This document shows, one piece after another, positions 17,765 to 27,083 of a stretch of DNA of 64,000 bases (position 1 is the stretch's first letter; every line of letters starts with the position of its first letter). Source of the stretch: Bog-756 sp963837805 (GTDB lineage: Bacteria; Actinomycetota; Acidimicrobiia; Acidimicrobiales; RAAP-2); assembly GCA_963837805.1 (NCBI GenBank), contig CAWIOU010000035.1:372001-436000 (forward strand). The letters are read 5' to 3'. Below the pieces are notes generated by a model. The model made no database searches and was not told the DNA's origin. It worked only from the letters and a program-made list of their open reading frames with translations. Both the position numbers and the translations under genes were made by a program.

Positions 17765-19616
17765 TTGACAGCTCCAGATCGTCGGCGACCGAACCTCGGC
17801 CGCATACGAATTCGGCGGGTCGTCCTCGGAGTTTGCCTGACCCCGGTTGGCCTGTTGCTGTGGGCCGTTCCTGCGGGCGCCCACGCCGCCGTGGTGTCCA
17901 GCTCCCCCGCCCAAGGGCAGCGACTGGCCCATCCGCCGAGAGCGGTCACCATCACCTTCGATCAACCGGTGAAACCCGATGACGGCGGAGTGGTCGTTCT
18001 GGACTCGAGCGGCCAGGACGTGGACGAGGGGGGCTCCACCCACCCCGCTCCCGACACCCTGCAGGCGACGCTCTCACCCGCCCTCCCGAGCGGAGCGTAT
18101 GTGGCCAACTACACCGTGACCTCGGTCGACGGCCACATCGTCAGTGGGGGAATCGTCTTTCTGGTCGGGAACGCCCGGCCCGGTTCGATCGGATCGTTGA
18201 CCAGAACACCCACGTCGGCCGCCACCTGGTATGACCGCGGCGGCCAGTTCCTGACCTACGTCGGCGTTCTCGCCGCCGGCGGCTTGGCCTTCTTCCTGGC
18301 CTTTCTGTTTCCCGGCGGGTCGGAACGGCGACGGCTCACCCGCTGGTGCATGGTGGCCATGGGCATCGGCATCGTCGGCATGATCGTCACCGCCGGCGCC
18401 CAGGCCGACCTGGCCGGCGGAGGGATCGGGGCGCTCTCCCACTGGAGTGTCGACGACCAGGCGGTGGGAGGAAAGTTCGGGCTGCAGTGCCTCCTCCAGC
18501 TGGCGGGGCTGGCTGCCTGTGCGGCGTCACTGCGATTGCGGGATCAGACCGCCCGCCAGGCCACGGCCTTCTACGGTCTGCTGGTCTCCGCCGGTGGTTT
18601 CGTGGCCTTCGGCCACGCCCTTGTCTCTCCCGAACGCTGGCTGTCGACGCCGGCCGATGTGGTCCATGCCGTCTTTGCCGCCATGTGGTTCGGCGGACTC
18701 ATCGGCCTGGTGGTGGTGATGCACGACCGGGTCGGGACGGCACGCCGGGCGGGAGAGATGGGTCGAACCGATCCGGTCGCCGTCGTCTCCGATGTGGCGG
18801 TCACCCGCCGAGCGGCGACGTCGCAGGGAGGAATCACCGCGGTGTTGGAGCGGCCGCCGCGGTCGACGGGCGCCGGTCACGGAAATCACGATGACAGTGT
18901 TCTCGCCGGCACCATCGGGCTGGTCGAGCGGTTCTCGACCATGGCCGGGGTCTCGATTGCCCTGGTGCTGGTGGCGGGAACCATGTTGGCCATCGCCGAG
19001 GTCGGCTCGGTGGCCAACCTCTTCGAGTCGGGCTACGGCCAGATCTTGTTGGTCAAGATCGCACTGGTCGGCCTGCTGATCATCGTCGCCGCCTACAACC
19101 GGTTGTTTCTGGTCCCGTGGTTGTCCTCGGCGGCCTCCCGTTTCGACCCGGGACAGCCTGGCCGCCGGCTGGCGGCGCCTCCTGGCCACCGTCCGGCTGG
19201 AAGCCATCGCTGCCGTCGCCATCCTGGGGGTCACCGCCGTCCTGGCCAACGGGGTTCCGGCCAACGGCGCCACACCGGCCCAGCCGGTGCCGTTGGCCCG
19301 CACGGTGCCCTTCGACGGCGGTCATCTCACCTTCCGGATCACCCCCAATCAGGCGCTGGTGAACAACATCACCGTGCAGTTCACCGGGCAGAACGGCAAA
19401 CCGACCGACATGGCGGAGAGTGTGTCGCTGTACCTGAACCTGCCGGCGGAGAACGTCGGGCCCATCGAGACCGACATGAAGAAGGTCGGAGTCGGTCAGT
19501 TCGTACTGCTCAACAGTCCGAACCCTCCCATCGTCGGAACCTGGCAGATCACCCTCCAGATCCAGGTGTCGGAGTTCAGCCAGCCCGATGTCAGCTTCGT
19601 GGACAAGGTCCAGTGA
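17765..19616 (+). CDS. CopC-CopD-YtkA-like copper resistance fusion protein, frameshifted
   Basis: A signal sequence ends at AGAHAAVVSSSPAQG, the usual CopC N-terminus with its copper-binding histidine, and the CopC domain closes with TVTSVDGHIVSGGIVF. A multi-helix CopD permease domain follows (from ~residue 150). Homology then leaves the frame near RFDPGQP and resumes one frame over as DSLAAGWRRLLATVRLEAIAAVAILGV, ending in an outer YtkA-like domain (FRITPNQALVNNITVQFTG). Dropping one G from GGG at 19150-19152 rejoins them, giving about 617 residues. The start is uncertain; TTG 17765 is the first usable codon. Role: periplasmic-side copper capture and import, with YcnI downstream. Confidence 0.82.
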
Positions 19617-19660
19617 CTGTCTGTGTCGGTTCATCACCATTGAGGAGATCGCTTCCCGTC

Positions 19661-20422
19661 ATGCGCACCAAGCTCGGCTGCTCCGCCCTCGTCGTCGCCG
19701 GCCTCATCGCCCTCTGGGCCGGTGTCGCCGGAGCCCACGTCACGCTGAGCCCATCCTCGCTTCCTCAGGGGACCGACGACGCCATCTTGACCTTCCGCGT
19801 ACCCAACGAGTCGTCGACGGCCAGTGTGATCGGCCTGCGCATCCAGTTCCCGCTGGCCCATCCCATCGTGGTCCTCAATCCGGAGGCCGGTTCGGGGTGG
19901 ACGGTGGCCGTGCACTCGACCACGCTTCCCAAGCCGATCACCACCGATGACGGGACATTCACGACCACCGTGTCGGAGATCGACTGGAGCGGAGGGTCCA
20001 TTCCCGTCGGGCAGTTCGGCGAATTCAACGTCTTGGCTCAAGGTCTGCCCACGGGAACGTCGCTGCTCATCTTCAAGGCCGTCCAGCTCTACAGCGACGG
20101 GTCCACCGTGAACTGGATCCAGGTCCCGACGAAGGCCGCGCCCGACCCCGAGCACCCGGCCCCCTCCCTGGTGCTCACGGCACCCGGTAAGGGATCACCG
20201 GCGCCGGCCAGTCCGGTGTCGTCCCCGGCCGCGGTCACCACCGGCAGCCCAGCACCATCGAGCGCCGACAACGGCCTGGCTATCGCCGCGCTGATCCTGG
20301 CCGCATTCGCGGCGCTGGCCGCCATACTGGCCATCTGGCTGGGGCGGCCACGCTTCTCGCCGGCTTCAGCCGATCCGGGAAGACCGCCAGCGTCGAGCGG
20401 GTCCCCACCCGATGCATCGTGA
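19661..20422 (+). CDS. ycnI: YcnI-like DUF1775 copper-binding membrane-anchored protein
   Basis: A 253-residue exported protein. The signal peptide ends at GVAGAHVTLSPSSLPQG, so the mature chain starts with the histidine that coordinates copper in YcnI/DUF1775 proteins. The domain runs to about residue 165 (WIQVPTKAAPDPEHPAP), followed by a Pro/Ala/Ser linker and one C-terminal helix (GLAIAALILAAFAALAAILAIWLG). It follows the CopCD-like gene by 44 bases. In Bacillus and actinomycetes the ycnI and copCD genes form copper-acquisition operons, which supports reading 16486-20422 as one copper module. ATG 19661 is upstream of the cleavage region at the normal distance. Confidence 0.9.
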   Translation: MRTKLGCSALVVAGLIALWAGVAGAHVTLSPSSLPQGTDDAILTFRVPNESSTASVIGLRIQFPLAHPIVVLNPEAGSGWTVAVHSTTLPKPITTDDGTFTTTVSEIDWSGGSIPVGQFGEFNVLAQGLPTGTSLLIFKAVQLYSDGSTVNWIQVPTKAAPDPEHPAPSLVLTAPGKGSPAPASPVSSPAAVTTGSPAPSSADNGLAIAALILAAFAALAAILAIWLGRPRFSPASADPGRPPASSGSPPDAS

Positions 20423-20555
20423 AGTGCGATCCCGACTCGCACGTCGGCGGCCGGAACTGCGCGCCTCTTTCCTGCTACCTTCGTCGGGACCAAGATGGAT
20501 GGGGCAATCGGTGGTGCGGTCCGGATCAGCCATTGCTCACGAGAGGGGATCCTGA

Positions 20556-21776
20556 ATGAACAAGCGCAAGATGAGCCGGAGGGCGGTCGTCGCCGGGGTG
20601 GCACTCCTGGGAGTGGGCACCTTGTTGGTGCAGTATGCACCGTTCGCCTCGGCGTCCAAGCCGAGTGCCGCTCGACCGTCAGCACTGCCGGCGGTCCGCC
20701 ACGTGTTCGTGATCATGCTCGAGAACAACGGCTACGCGGCCACGTTCGGATCACCGACCAAGGACCCCTATCTGGCCAAGACCTTGCCGAGCAAGGGTGC
20801 GCTCCTCAAGAAGTACTACGGGATCGGGCACTACTCCAACGACAACTATGCCGCGTTCATCTCCGGTCAGCCGCCCAACTCTGACAACCAGCTCGACTGT
20901 CTCGGCTCCGGGTTTTCCAACTTCCCGTCCGGAGACGGACAGACCGGCGGAATCCAGCAGGGCAAGGGGTGCGTCTTCCCCGCCGCGGTGACAACACTGT
21001 CCAATCAGCTGACGGCGAAGGGGTTCACCTGGAAGGGCTATCAGGAGGACATGGGCAACGATCCGACACGGGACGGTGGGCTCACCTGTGGCCATCCCAA
21101 GTTGGGGGCCAAGGACCCGACCACCGCCGCCGAGAAGAGCGACGGGTACACCACCCGGCACAATCCCTTCATGTACTTCCACTCGATCATCGACAACACC
21201 ACCACGTGCAAGAAGGATGTGGTCCCCATGGGGAGCACGACGGGAAAGATGCCGACCGGCACACCGAAAGGGGCAACCGGTCTGGCCACCGATCTCAAGT
21301 CGGTGACCACCACCCCGAACTTCAGCTTCATCACCCCCAATCTGTGCGACGACGGTCACGACTATCCCTGCAAGAACACGACCGGCGCCGGTCAGGGCGG
21401 GGGCTCGTCCGTCGGTGATATCAACAAGTGGCTCAGCACCTGGGTGCCGATCATCCAGGCCTCGGCCGCCTACAAGGACAACGGCCTCATCGAGATCACG
21501 TTCGACGAAGCCGAGGAGCCCAAGCTGGACACGACGGCCTGCTGTGGCGAGACCAAGGGACCGGCCGCCGATAGCGGTGGCAATGGGATCAGCGGTCCCG
21601 GGGGCGGCGTGGTGGGTGCAGTACTCCTTTCCCCGTTCATCAACGCGGGGACCGTGGTGACCAAGAGCCTCAACCACTACTCCTCCTTGGCCTCGATCGA
21701 GGATCTCTTCGGGTTGGCCCGACTGGGTGAAGCCAAGACGGTCACCTCGACCTTCGACACCGGCGTCTTCAAGTAG
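20556..21776 (+). CDS. Secreted PF04185 phosphoesterase (acid phosphatase AcpA-like)
   Basis: A 406-residue exported phosphoesterase. The N-terminus MNKRKMSRRAVVAGVALLGVG has a twin-arginine-like SRR motif before its hydrophobic core. The family motif is HVFVIMLENNGYAATFG, followed by YYGIGHYSNDNYAAFISGQPP and, near the end, GLIEITFDEAE and GAVLLSPFI. It is intact, unlike the relative at 1252-2677, to which it is only distantly similar. Such enzymes release phosphate or hydrolyse phospholipids outside the cell. ATG 20556 is preceded by GAGAGGGGATCCTGA. The gene ends at a strong hairpin (21785-21828). Confidence 0.92.
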   Translation: MNKRKMSRRAVVAGVALLGVGTLLVQYAPFASASKPSAARPSALPAVRHVFVIMLENNGYAATFGSPTKDPYLAKTLPSKGALLKKYYGIGHYSNDNYAAFISGQPPNSDNQLDCLGSGFSNFPSGDGQTGGIQQGKGCVFPAAVTTLSNQLTAKGFTWKGYQEDMGNDPTRDGGLTCGHPKLGAKDPTTAAEKSDGYTTRHNPFMYFHSIIDNTTTCKKDVVPMGSTTGKMPTGTPKGATGLATDLKSVTTTPNFSFITPNLCDDGHDYPCKNTTGAGQGGGSSVGDINKWLSTWVPIIQASAAYKDNGLIEITFDEAEEPKLDTTACCGETKGPAADSGGNGISGPGGGVVGAVLLSPFINAGTVVTKSLNHYSSLASIEDLFGLARLGEAKTVTSTFDTGVFK

Positions 21777-21784
21777 CGAACGAC

Positions 21785-21828
21785 CCCGGGTCGCCGGCGC
21801 ACGCAGGTCGGTGCGCCGGCGACCCGGG
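21785..21828. terminator. Perfect 18-bp hairpin between convergent genes
   Basis: Arms CCCGGGTCGCCGGCGCAC (21785-21802) and its exact reverse complement (21811-21828) enclose an 8-base loop. It sits 8 bases after the phosphoesterase stop and 18 bases beyond the stop of the leftward tetR gene, where a bidirectional terminator is expected. No U-tract follows on either side, as is common for high-GC actinomycetes. Confidence 0.8.
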
Positions 21829-21846
21829 ACGCTCGCCGCGCACAGC

Positions 21847-22533
21847 TCATCGGGGCCGAGGTTCCTGCTCCTGAGCCCGCAACGGGCCAAGGAGATCGGC
21901 GGAAACACCCGCCGGTTCCGGCCAGATGAGGTCGGTGAGATGACCGACCACGGCGGCGCGGCTCATGGTGCGATGTTCGAGCCAACGGTCGGTGGCGGCA
22001 CGGACCATCCCGACGATGCCGAAGCCCCAGATCTCCGCGGCGCCGGACTCGACACCGGCTTGCTCCATGAGGTCGGCGATCACGCCGGTGGCGTGGAGGC
22101 CGACGATGGTGACGTAGTCCTCCAGATCCCGATGCCGGGTGACAAACCGGTACAACTCCGGACGGGATTCGATGCCACCGACATAGGCATCGATGCCGGC
22201 CGCCAGCTTGGCCCGAGGCGACGGCGCGGCGTCAATGGCGATGGTCGTCTCGTTCACCACCTGTTCGGCCGCGGTACGTCCCACCTCGAGGAACAGGTCT
22301 CCCCTGTCCTTGAAGTAGCGGTAGAAGACCGGCTTGGCGATGCCCGACGCCTTCGAGATGTCGTCCATTCCGACATCGGCACCGAGCTCGGACACCACGG
22401 CCATGGCGGCGGCGATGAGTTCCCGGCGCCGGGTCTCCCGGTGGGCCTTCCAGCGCTCGCTCCGGCCGTCCCGTCGCGACGAACCGGAGGTCCGACGGCT
22501 CGACCGATCGGTGGTGGTGATGCCCTTGCCCAT
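21847..22533 (-). CDS. TetR-family transcriptional regulator, likely repressor of the desaturase operon
   Basis: A 228-residue TetR regulator. After a basic N-terminal tail the helix-turn-helix spans about residues 38-80 (ELIAAAMAVV, MDDISKASGIAKPVFYRYFKDRGDLFLEV). The C-terminal helical domain should bind a ligand. ATG 22533 is chosen over GTG 22554 because AGGAG stands five bases before it. It is divergent from the reductase/desaturase operon, and a perfect palindrome (22693-22719) lies between. By analogy with DesT-type regulators the ligand may be an acyl-CoA that reports membrane unsaturation; that is inference. Confidence 0.93.
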   Translation of the reverse strand: MGKGITTTDRSSRRTSGSSRRDGRSERWKAHRETRRRELIAAAMAVVSELGADVGMDDISKASGIAKPVFYRYFKDRGDLFLEVGRTAAEQVVNETTIAIDAAPSPRAKLAAGIDAYVGGIESRPELYRFVTRHRDLEDYVTIVGLHATGVIADLMEQAGVESGAAEIWGFGIVGMVRAATDRWLEHRTMSRAAVVGHLTDLIWPEPAGVSADLLGPLRAQEQEPRPR

Positions 22534-22692
22534 CGCTCTCCTCAACTCGATCACATGTCGCCGTCCGACGCCGCCGTCGGCAGCGTTTCGATCGTGGCTG
22601 CCGCCACCGGCAGCCTTTCGACCGTGGACTTCCCGGACAGCACCGTCACCGGCCAGTCTGGCCCACCTCTTGGCACGAACCAGGCTTGCATG

Positions 22693-22719
22693 TTATATGT
22701 TACTCGTAGTAACATATAA
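22693..22719. promoter_or_regulatory. Operator palindrome for the divergent TetR regulator
   Basis: A 12-base arm TTATATGTTACT and its exact reverse complement are separated by CGT. It is AT-rich in a GC-rich genome, sits 27 bases upstream of the reductase ATG and about 160 bases from the tetR start, and overlaps the most promoter-like AT stretch of the region. Size and symmetry fit a TetR dimer site that could repress the desaturase operon and possibly the regulator itself. Confidence 0.85.
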
Positions 22720-22745
22720 ATATCAACTCACCGCCCGGAGCCGCC

Positions 22746-23903
22746 ATGCGTGTCCCTACCACCCTGCCCAGGCCGGGGAGCCATCCCGAGTCCGACCCAT
22801 CGGCGAACGACGCCGGCGCCACCCGCGCCGGCCGTGCCGCCAAGTTGGCCCGGAGCGCGATCACCCGGATGACCACCCCACTCCTGCCGGATGACTACCT
22901 CCATCTGGTGAATCCACTGTGGTCGGCCCGCGAGCTGCGGGGAGAGATCGTCGAGGTGGTCCCTGAGACCCGCGACACCGCCACCCTGACCATCAAGCCC
23001 GGCTGGGGTTGGAACTTCAACTACCAGGCGGGCCAGTACGTCGGGATCGGCGTGCATCTCGACGGCAAGTGGCACTGGCGCTCCTACTCCATCAGCTCCT
23101 CCCCGGCCGACGGCCGGCCGAGAGGCCGCCGCGGCCAGCTGACGATCACCGTCAAGGCCATGCCCGAAGGCTTTCTCTCGCAGCACCTGGTCCGCGGTCT
23201 CGAGCCCGGCACCATCGTTCGCCTGGCCCTGCCCCAGGGCGAGTTCGTGCTGCCCGATCCCCCGCCGGCCAAAATCCTGTTCTGGACCGGGGGGAGTGGC
23301 ATCACACCGGTGATGTCCATGCTGCGCACCCTGGACTGCCGGGGCACCATGCCCGACGTGGTCCACATCCACTCCGCCCCGACGATGGACACGGCTATCT
23401 ACCGCCGAGAGCGGCTCGCCCTTTCGGCGCGACACGGTGGGCTCCGGCTGATCGAGAACTTCGACGACCAGCACGGCATCCTCGATGCCGGCCGTCTGGC
23501 CGACGTCTGCCCCGATTGGAAGACCCGCGAGGCCTGGGTCTGTGGTCCCGCTCCGATGCTGGCCGCGGCGGAGAACCACTGGGAGGAGGCCGGACTCTCA
23601 GAACGGCTCCACCTCGAGCGGTTCTCCGCCGAACGCACCACGTCGGCCGAAGGCGGCCGGGTCACGTTCGCCGCGTCAGGAAAGACGGCGGATGTCGACG
23701 GCGCCACCACCCTGCTCGAAGCCGGAGAGGCCGTCGGCATCCAGATGCCGTTCGGCTGTCGCATGGGGATCTGCCACTCCTGCATCGTTCCGTTGAACGA
23801 GGGCGTGGTGAAGGACCTGCGGACCGGGGTAGAGCACCACCCGTACACCAACGTGCAGACCTGCATCACCGCCGCCGCCGGTGATTGCCTACTCGAGATC
23901 TAA
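22746..23903 (+). CDS. Ferredoxin-type reductase, electron donor to the desaturase
   Basis: A 385-residue three-domain reductase. FAD is bound by a ferredoxin-reductase-like domain (RSYSISSSP, residues 112-120), NAD(P)H by the domain with TGGSGITPVMSMLR (181-194), and a C-terminal plant-type 2Fe-2S domain has C338, C343, C346 and C373. This order matches the Rv3230c-type oxidoreductase that supplies electrons to the acyl-CoA delta-9 desaturase DesA3 in mycobacteria. The desaturase gene starts 13 bases after the stop. An N-terminal ~60-residue extension precedes the FAD domain, also as in that family. Confidence 0.95.
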   Translation: MRVPTTLPRPGSHPESDPSANDAGATRAGRAAKLARSAITRMTTPLLPDDYLHLVNPLWSARELRGEIVEVVPETRDTATLTIKPGWGWNFNYQAGQYVGIGVHLDGKWHWRSYSISSSPADGRPRGRRGQLTITVKAMPEGFLSQHLVRGLEPGTIVRLALPQGEFVLPDPPPAKILFWTGGSGITPVMSMLRTLDCRGTMPDVVHIHSAPTMDTAIYRRERLALSARHGGLRLIENFDDQHGILDAGRLADVCPDWKTREAWVCGPAPMLAAAENHWEEAGLSERLHLERFSAERTTSAEGGRVTFAASGKTADVDGATTLLEAGEAVGIQMPFGCRMGICHSCIVPLNEGVVKDLRTGVEHHPYTNVQTCITAAAGDCLLEI

Positions 23904-23915
23904 GGAGGAACACAG

Positions 23916-25088
23916 ATGGCTATTGCCGACGTCGCCACATTTGCCCATCTCAGTGACGCCGACGTTGAAGCGCTCGGCCGGGAGTTCGACGCCATTCGTC
24001 GCGATATCGAGGAGTCCCTGGGTGCCGAGGATGCCGCCTACATCGAACGGATGATCTCCATTCAACGGCGGCTCATGGTGGCTGCCCGGGTGACTCTGTT
24101 GGCCAGCGGGTTCCCTCCGGCCTGGGTGGTCGGGACCACCATGCTGGCCGCCGGGAAGATCCTCGAGAACATGGAGATCGGACACAACGTCCTCCATGGG
24201 CAGTGGGACTGGATGAACGATCCGGAGATCCACTCGGGCACCTGGGAGTGGGACAACACCTGCCCGGCGGATCAGTGGAAGCACTCGCACAACTTCGTCC
24301 ATCACACCTTCACCAATGTCATCGGCAAGGACAATGATGTGGGGTACGGCATCCTGCGGATGACCAGTGACCAGAAGTGGCATCCGGCCAATCTGGGACA
24401 GCCCGTCTACAACGCCCTCTTGGCCTTGCTCTTCGAATGGGGGGTCGCCCTGCACGATCTCGACATCGTGGCCATCCGCCAGCGCCGGAAGGACCCGCAC
24501 GAGCTGAAGTCCCAGCTCAAGGGGATATGGCGCAAGGTGCGTGGCCAGGTGGTCAAGGACTACATCGTCTTCCCGCTGTTGTCCGGTCCCAATGTGGTGA
24601 CCACCCTGGCGGCCAACGTGACGGCCAATCTGGCCCGCAACCTGTGGTCCTACACGATCATCTTCTGCGGGCATTTCCCGGACGGCGCCGAAACCTTCAC
24701 CGAGGAGGAGCTCGAGGGCGAGACCAAGGCCGAGTGGTACCTGCGCCAGCTCCTCGGTTCGGCCAACTTCGAGGGAAGCCGGCTCCTGCAGGTGATGGCC
24801 GGCAGTTTGGGCTATCAGATCGAGCACCACCTCTTCCCCGACCTCCCGAGCAACCGCTACCCCGAAATCGCCCAACGTGTCCGGGCCCTGTGCGAAACCT
24901 ACGACCTCCCCTATACGACCGGGCCTCTCTACCGACAGTACGGGCAGACACTGGGAACGATTCTCAGGCTCAGCCTGCCGACCACGTCGACCGGCCCGGT
25001 CCCCTCGACGCCACGTCCTCGCCGAGCCGAATCTCAGGAACTCGGCCACCCCCTCGGACCTCCGACGGCCGAGGCGGCCGTGGCCTGA
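23916..25088 (+). CDS. Membrane fatty-acid (acyl) desaturase, DesA3-type
   Basis: A 390-residue membrane di-iron desaturase. Three histidine boxes are visible: GHNVLHG (H90, H94), WKHSHNFVHH (H123-H130) and QIEHHLFP (H304, H305). Hydrophobic segments lie between them. It should introduce a cis double bond into stearoyl- or palmitoyl-type chains using electrons from the reductase encoded just upstream. A strong AAGGAGG site precedes ATG 23916. The last ~40 residues are Pro/Thr-rich and poorly conserved. The position of the double bond is assigned by homology only. Confidence 0.94.
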   Translation: MAIADVATFAHLSDADVEALGREFDAIRRDIEESLGAEDAAYIERMISIQRRLMVAARVTLLASGFPPAWVVGTTMLAAGKILENMEIGHNVLHGQWDWMNDPEIHSGTWEWDNTCPADQWKHSHNFVHHTFTNVIGKDNDVGYGILRMTSDQKWHPANLGQPVYNALLALLFEWGVALHDLDIVAIRQRRKDPHELKSQLKGIWRKVRGQVVKDYIVFPLLSGPNVVTTLAANVTANLARNLWSYTIIFCGHFPDGAETFTEEELEGETKAEWYLRQLLGSANFEGSRLLQVMAGSLGYQIEHHLFPDLPSNRYPEIAQRVRALCETYDLPYTTGPLYRQYGQTLGTILRLSLPTTSTGPVPSTPRPRRAESQELGHPLGPPTAEAAVA

Positions 25089-25282
25089 GCCGTCGCCGTC
25101 CCGGGCGGCAACTGGTGGGTACCGCCCGGTCCCCGGTCGTCATTCATGTTGAGTACTGAGCACCATCGATCACCCCCCACCGCGAGCCCATCTCGCCGTG
25201 TCACCGTTCTCCTCTTCGGAGTCTTGCTGGTTTAAGAGCGGCCCCCCGGGGGTAAATCCCGGCTCAGAAAGGGGGGGAAACC

Positions 25283-26176
25283 ATGGCCCCGCGTCTCGAC
25301 GAAGGCAGCGGCATGGGGGTGGTCGGAGACGACAAGCGTGGTCTTTGGGACGCTGACGTGTCCGGGTGGGGTATCGGGGGGATGCGGAACGCGGGGGGCA
25401 AGGTCGTGGCCGCGCTGGGTGTCCTCGGCGACATCTTCGCCATGCTCTGCGACGCGGTGTGGTCGACGGCCAGCGCCATCGTCCACCGTCGATTCTCGTG
25501 GTCGGAGTTCGCCGAACAGAGCTGGTTCCTGGCCTCGGTGACGATTCTCCCCACCATCCTGATCGCCATCCCCTTCGGCCTGGTCCTGGTGCTGGAGGTG
25601 GGCGGGCTGGCCGTCCAGATCGGCGCCAATACCGTCGTCGGCGCGGTGGATGCCATCGGCATCGTCCGGGAGGCGGCGCCGGTGATCACGGCGATCATCC
25701 TGTCCGGGGCGGGTGGCTCCGCCATCTGCTCCGACCTCGGATCACGCACCATGCGCGACGAGATTTCGGCCATGTGGGTCATGGCCGTGGATCCGATCGA
25801 ACGGCTGGTGGCACCCCGGGTACTGGCCACCGTGGTCGTGGCCCTGTTGCTCAACGGCGTCGTGGCCTTCGCCGGCATCCTGAGCGGCTACCTGGCCGCC
25901 GTGTTCATCCTCCACACCAGCGCCGGCGGGTTCCTCAACTCGTTCAGCGCCTTCGCCCAGCCGGCCGATGCCATCGAGTCGATGTTCAAAGCCGGCCTCT
26001 TCGGGTTGCTCGCCGCCGTCGTGGCCTCCCACCAGGGCTTGAACGCCAAGAGGGGGCCGGCCGGTGTCGGCGAAGCCGTCAATCGATCGGTGGTCATCAC
26101 CGGCATCGGCCTGTTCATCCTCAACCTCCTGGTGACCGACGTGTTCCTGGCCATCGTCCCCCCGAGGATCCTCTAG
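25283..26176 (+). CDS. yrbEA: Mce-locus ABC permease YrbEA (MlaE family)
   Basis: A 297-residue MlaE/YrbE permease, first of the two that form the membrane channel of the Mce lipid importer. About five to six helices are visible. The central block SGAGGSAICSDLGSRTMRDEISAMWVMAVDPIERLVAPR contains the E-x-D/E-A-L-like coupling segment that contacts the ATPase. ATG 25283 follows GGGGGGGAAACC. The permease pair, six Mce proteins and a MceG ATPase further along make a complete transporter. Confidence 0.93.
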   Translation: MAPRLDEGSGMGVVGDDKRGLWDADVSGWGIGGMRNAGGKVVAALGVLGDIFAMLCDAVWSTASAIVHRRFSWSEFAEQSWFLASVTILPTILIAIPFGLVLVLEVGGLAVQIGANTVVGAVDAIGIVREAAPVITAIILSGAGGSAICSDLGSRTMRDEISAMWVMAVDPIERLVAPRVLATVVVALLLNGVVAFAGILSGYLAAVFILHTSAGGFLNSFSAFAQPADAIESMFKAGLFGLLAAVVASHQGLNAKRGPAGVGEAVNRSVVITGIGLFILNLLVTDVFLAIVPPRIL

Positions 26177-26186
26177 TGGGACCCCG

Positions 26187-27083
26187 ATGAGCGGTCTGCC
26201 GCTGGCCGGAAAGCCGTCGGGGCGACGGGCCATGGGAGCAGCGGCCGGTTGGGTGGCGTTCCACTCGGTCAATGTCGGATACCGCGTCCGCAACCAGTTC
26301 GTGTGGCTCGGTGAGCTGTTGGTCTTCATCGTCAAGATGATCCGCGCCGTGCCCACGGTCCTGCGTTACCACCGCCGGGAGCTGTGGCGACTGATCGCCG
26401 AGGTGACCTTCGGCGGGGGGATCCTGGCCATTGCCGCCAGCACCATCTTCGTCTCCGCCCTTCTGGCCTCGGTGGTCGGAGTCCAGCTCGGGATCGAAGG
26501 CCTGCAGGGACTCAACATCATCGGCCTGGCCCCTCTGGCCGGCCTGCTCTCCGCCTTCGCCAACACCCGGGAGTTGGCTCCGCTGCTCGCCGGCTACGGG
26601 TTGGCCGCCCAGATGGGCTGCAAGTTCACCGCCCAGCTCGGGGCCATGCGGGTGAACGAGGAGATCGACGCCCTGGAGGTCATGTCGGTACCCTCGCTCC
26701 CCTACCTGGTCACCACCAGGCTCCTCGCCGCCCTGGTCGCTGTCGTCCCGCTGTACCTGTTGGCCCTGTCCGGTGCCTATCTGGCCACCCAGTTCGCCGT
26801 ACTCACCATCGCCCATCAGGGCACCGGGACCTACCTGCACTACTTCTACCTCTTCCTCAACCGGCGCGACGTCATCTACTCCGTGCTGAAGGTTGTCGTC
26901 TTCGCCATCCTCGTCACGATCATCCACTGCTACTACGGGATGACCGCGTCCGGTGGACCCGAAGGTGTCGGCCGGGCCACCGGGCGGGCCATCCGGACCA
27001 GCACCGTGGCCATCGCCATCTCCGACATGTTGATGACGCTCCTGTTCTGGGGAGTGTCGGTCCCGCTGAAGGTGACCGGTTGA
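26187..27083 (+). CDS. yrbEB: Mce-locus ABC permease YrbEB (MlaE family)
   Basis: A 298-residue MlaE-type permease, partner of YrbEA 10 bases upstream. The conserved cytoplasmic segment QMGCKFTAQLGAMRVNEEIDALEVMSVPSLPYLVTTR is present, with hydrophobic helices before and after it. Its stop overlaps the TTG start of the first mce gene (TTGA at 27080-27083), indicating coupled translation of permease and substrate-binding subunits. Confidence 0.93.
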   Translation: MSGLPLAGKPSGRRAMGAAAGWVAFHSVNVGYRVRNQFVWLGELLVFIVKMIRAVPTVLRYHRRELWRLIAEVTFGGGILAIAASTIFVSALLASVVGVQLGIEGLQGLNIIGLAPLAGLLSAFANTRELAPLLAGYGLAAQMGCKFTAQLGAMRVNEEIDALEVMSVPSLPYLVTTRLLAALVAVVPLYLLALSGAYLATQFAVLTIAHQGTGTYLHYFYLFLNRRDVIYSVLKVVVFAILVTIIHCYYGMTASGGPEGVGRATGRAIRTSTVAIAISDMLMTLLFWGVSVPLKVTG

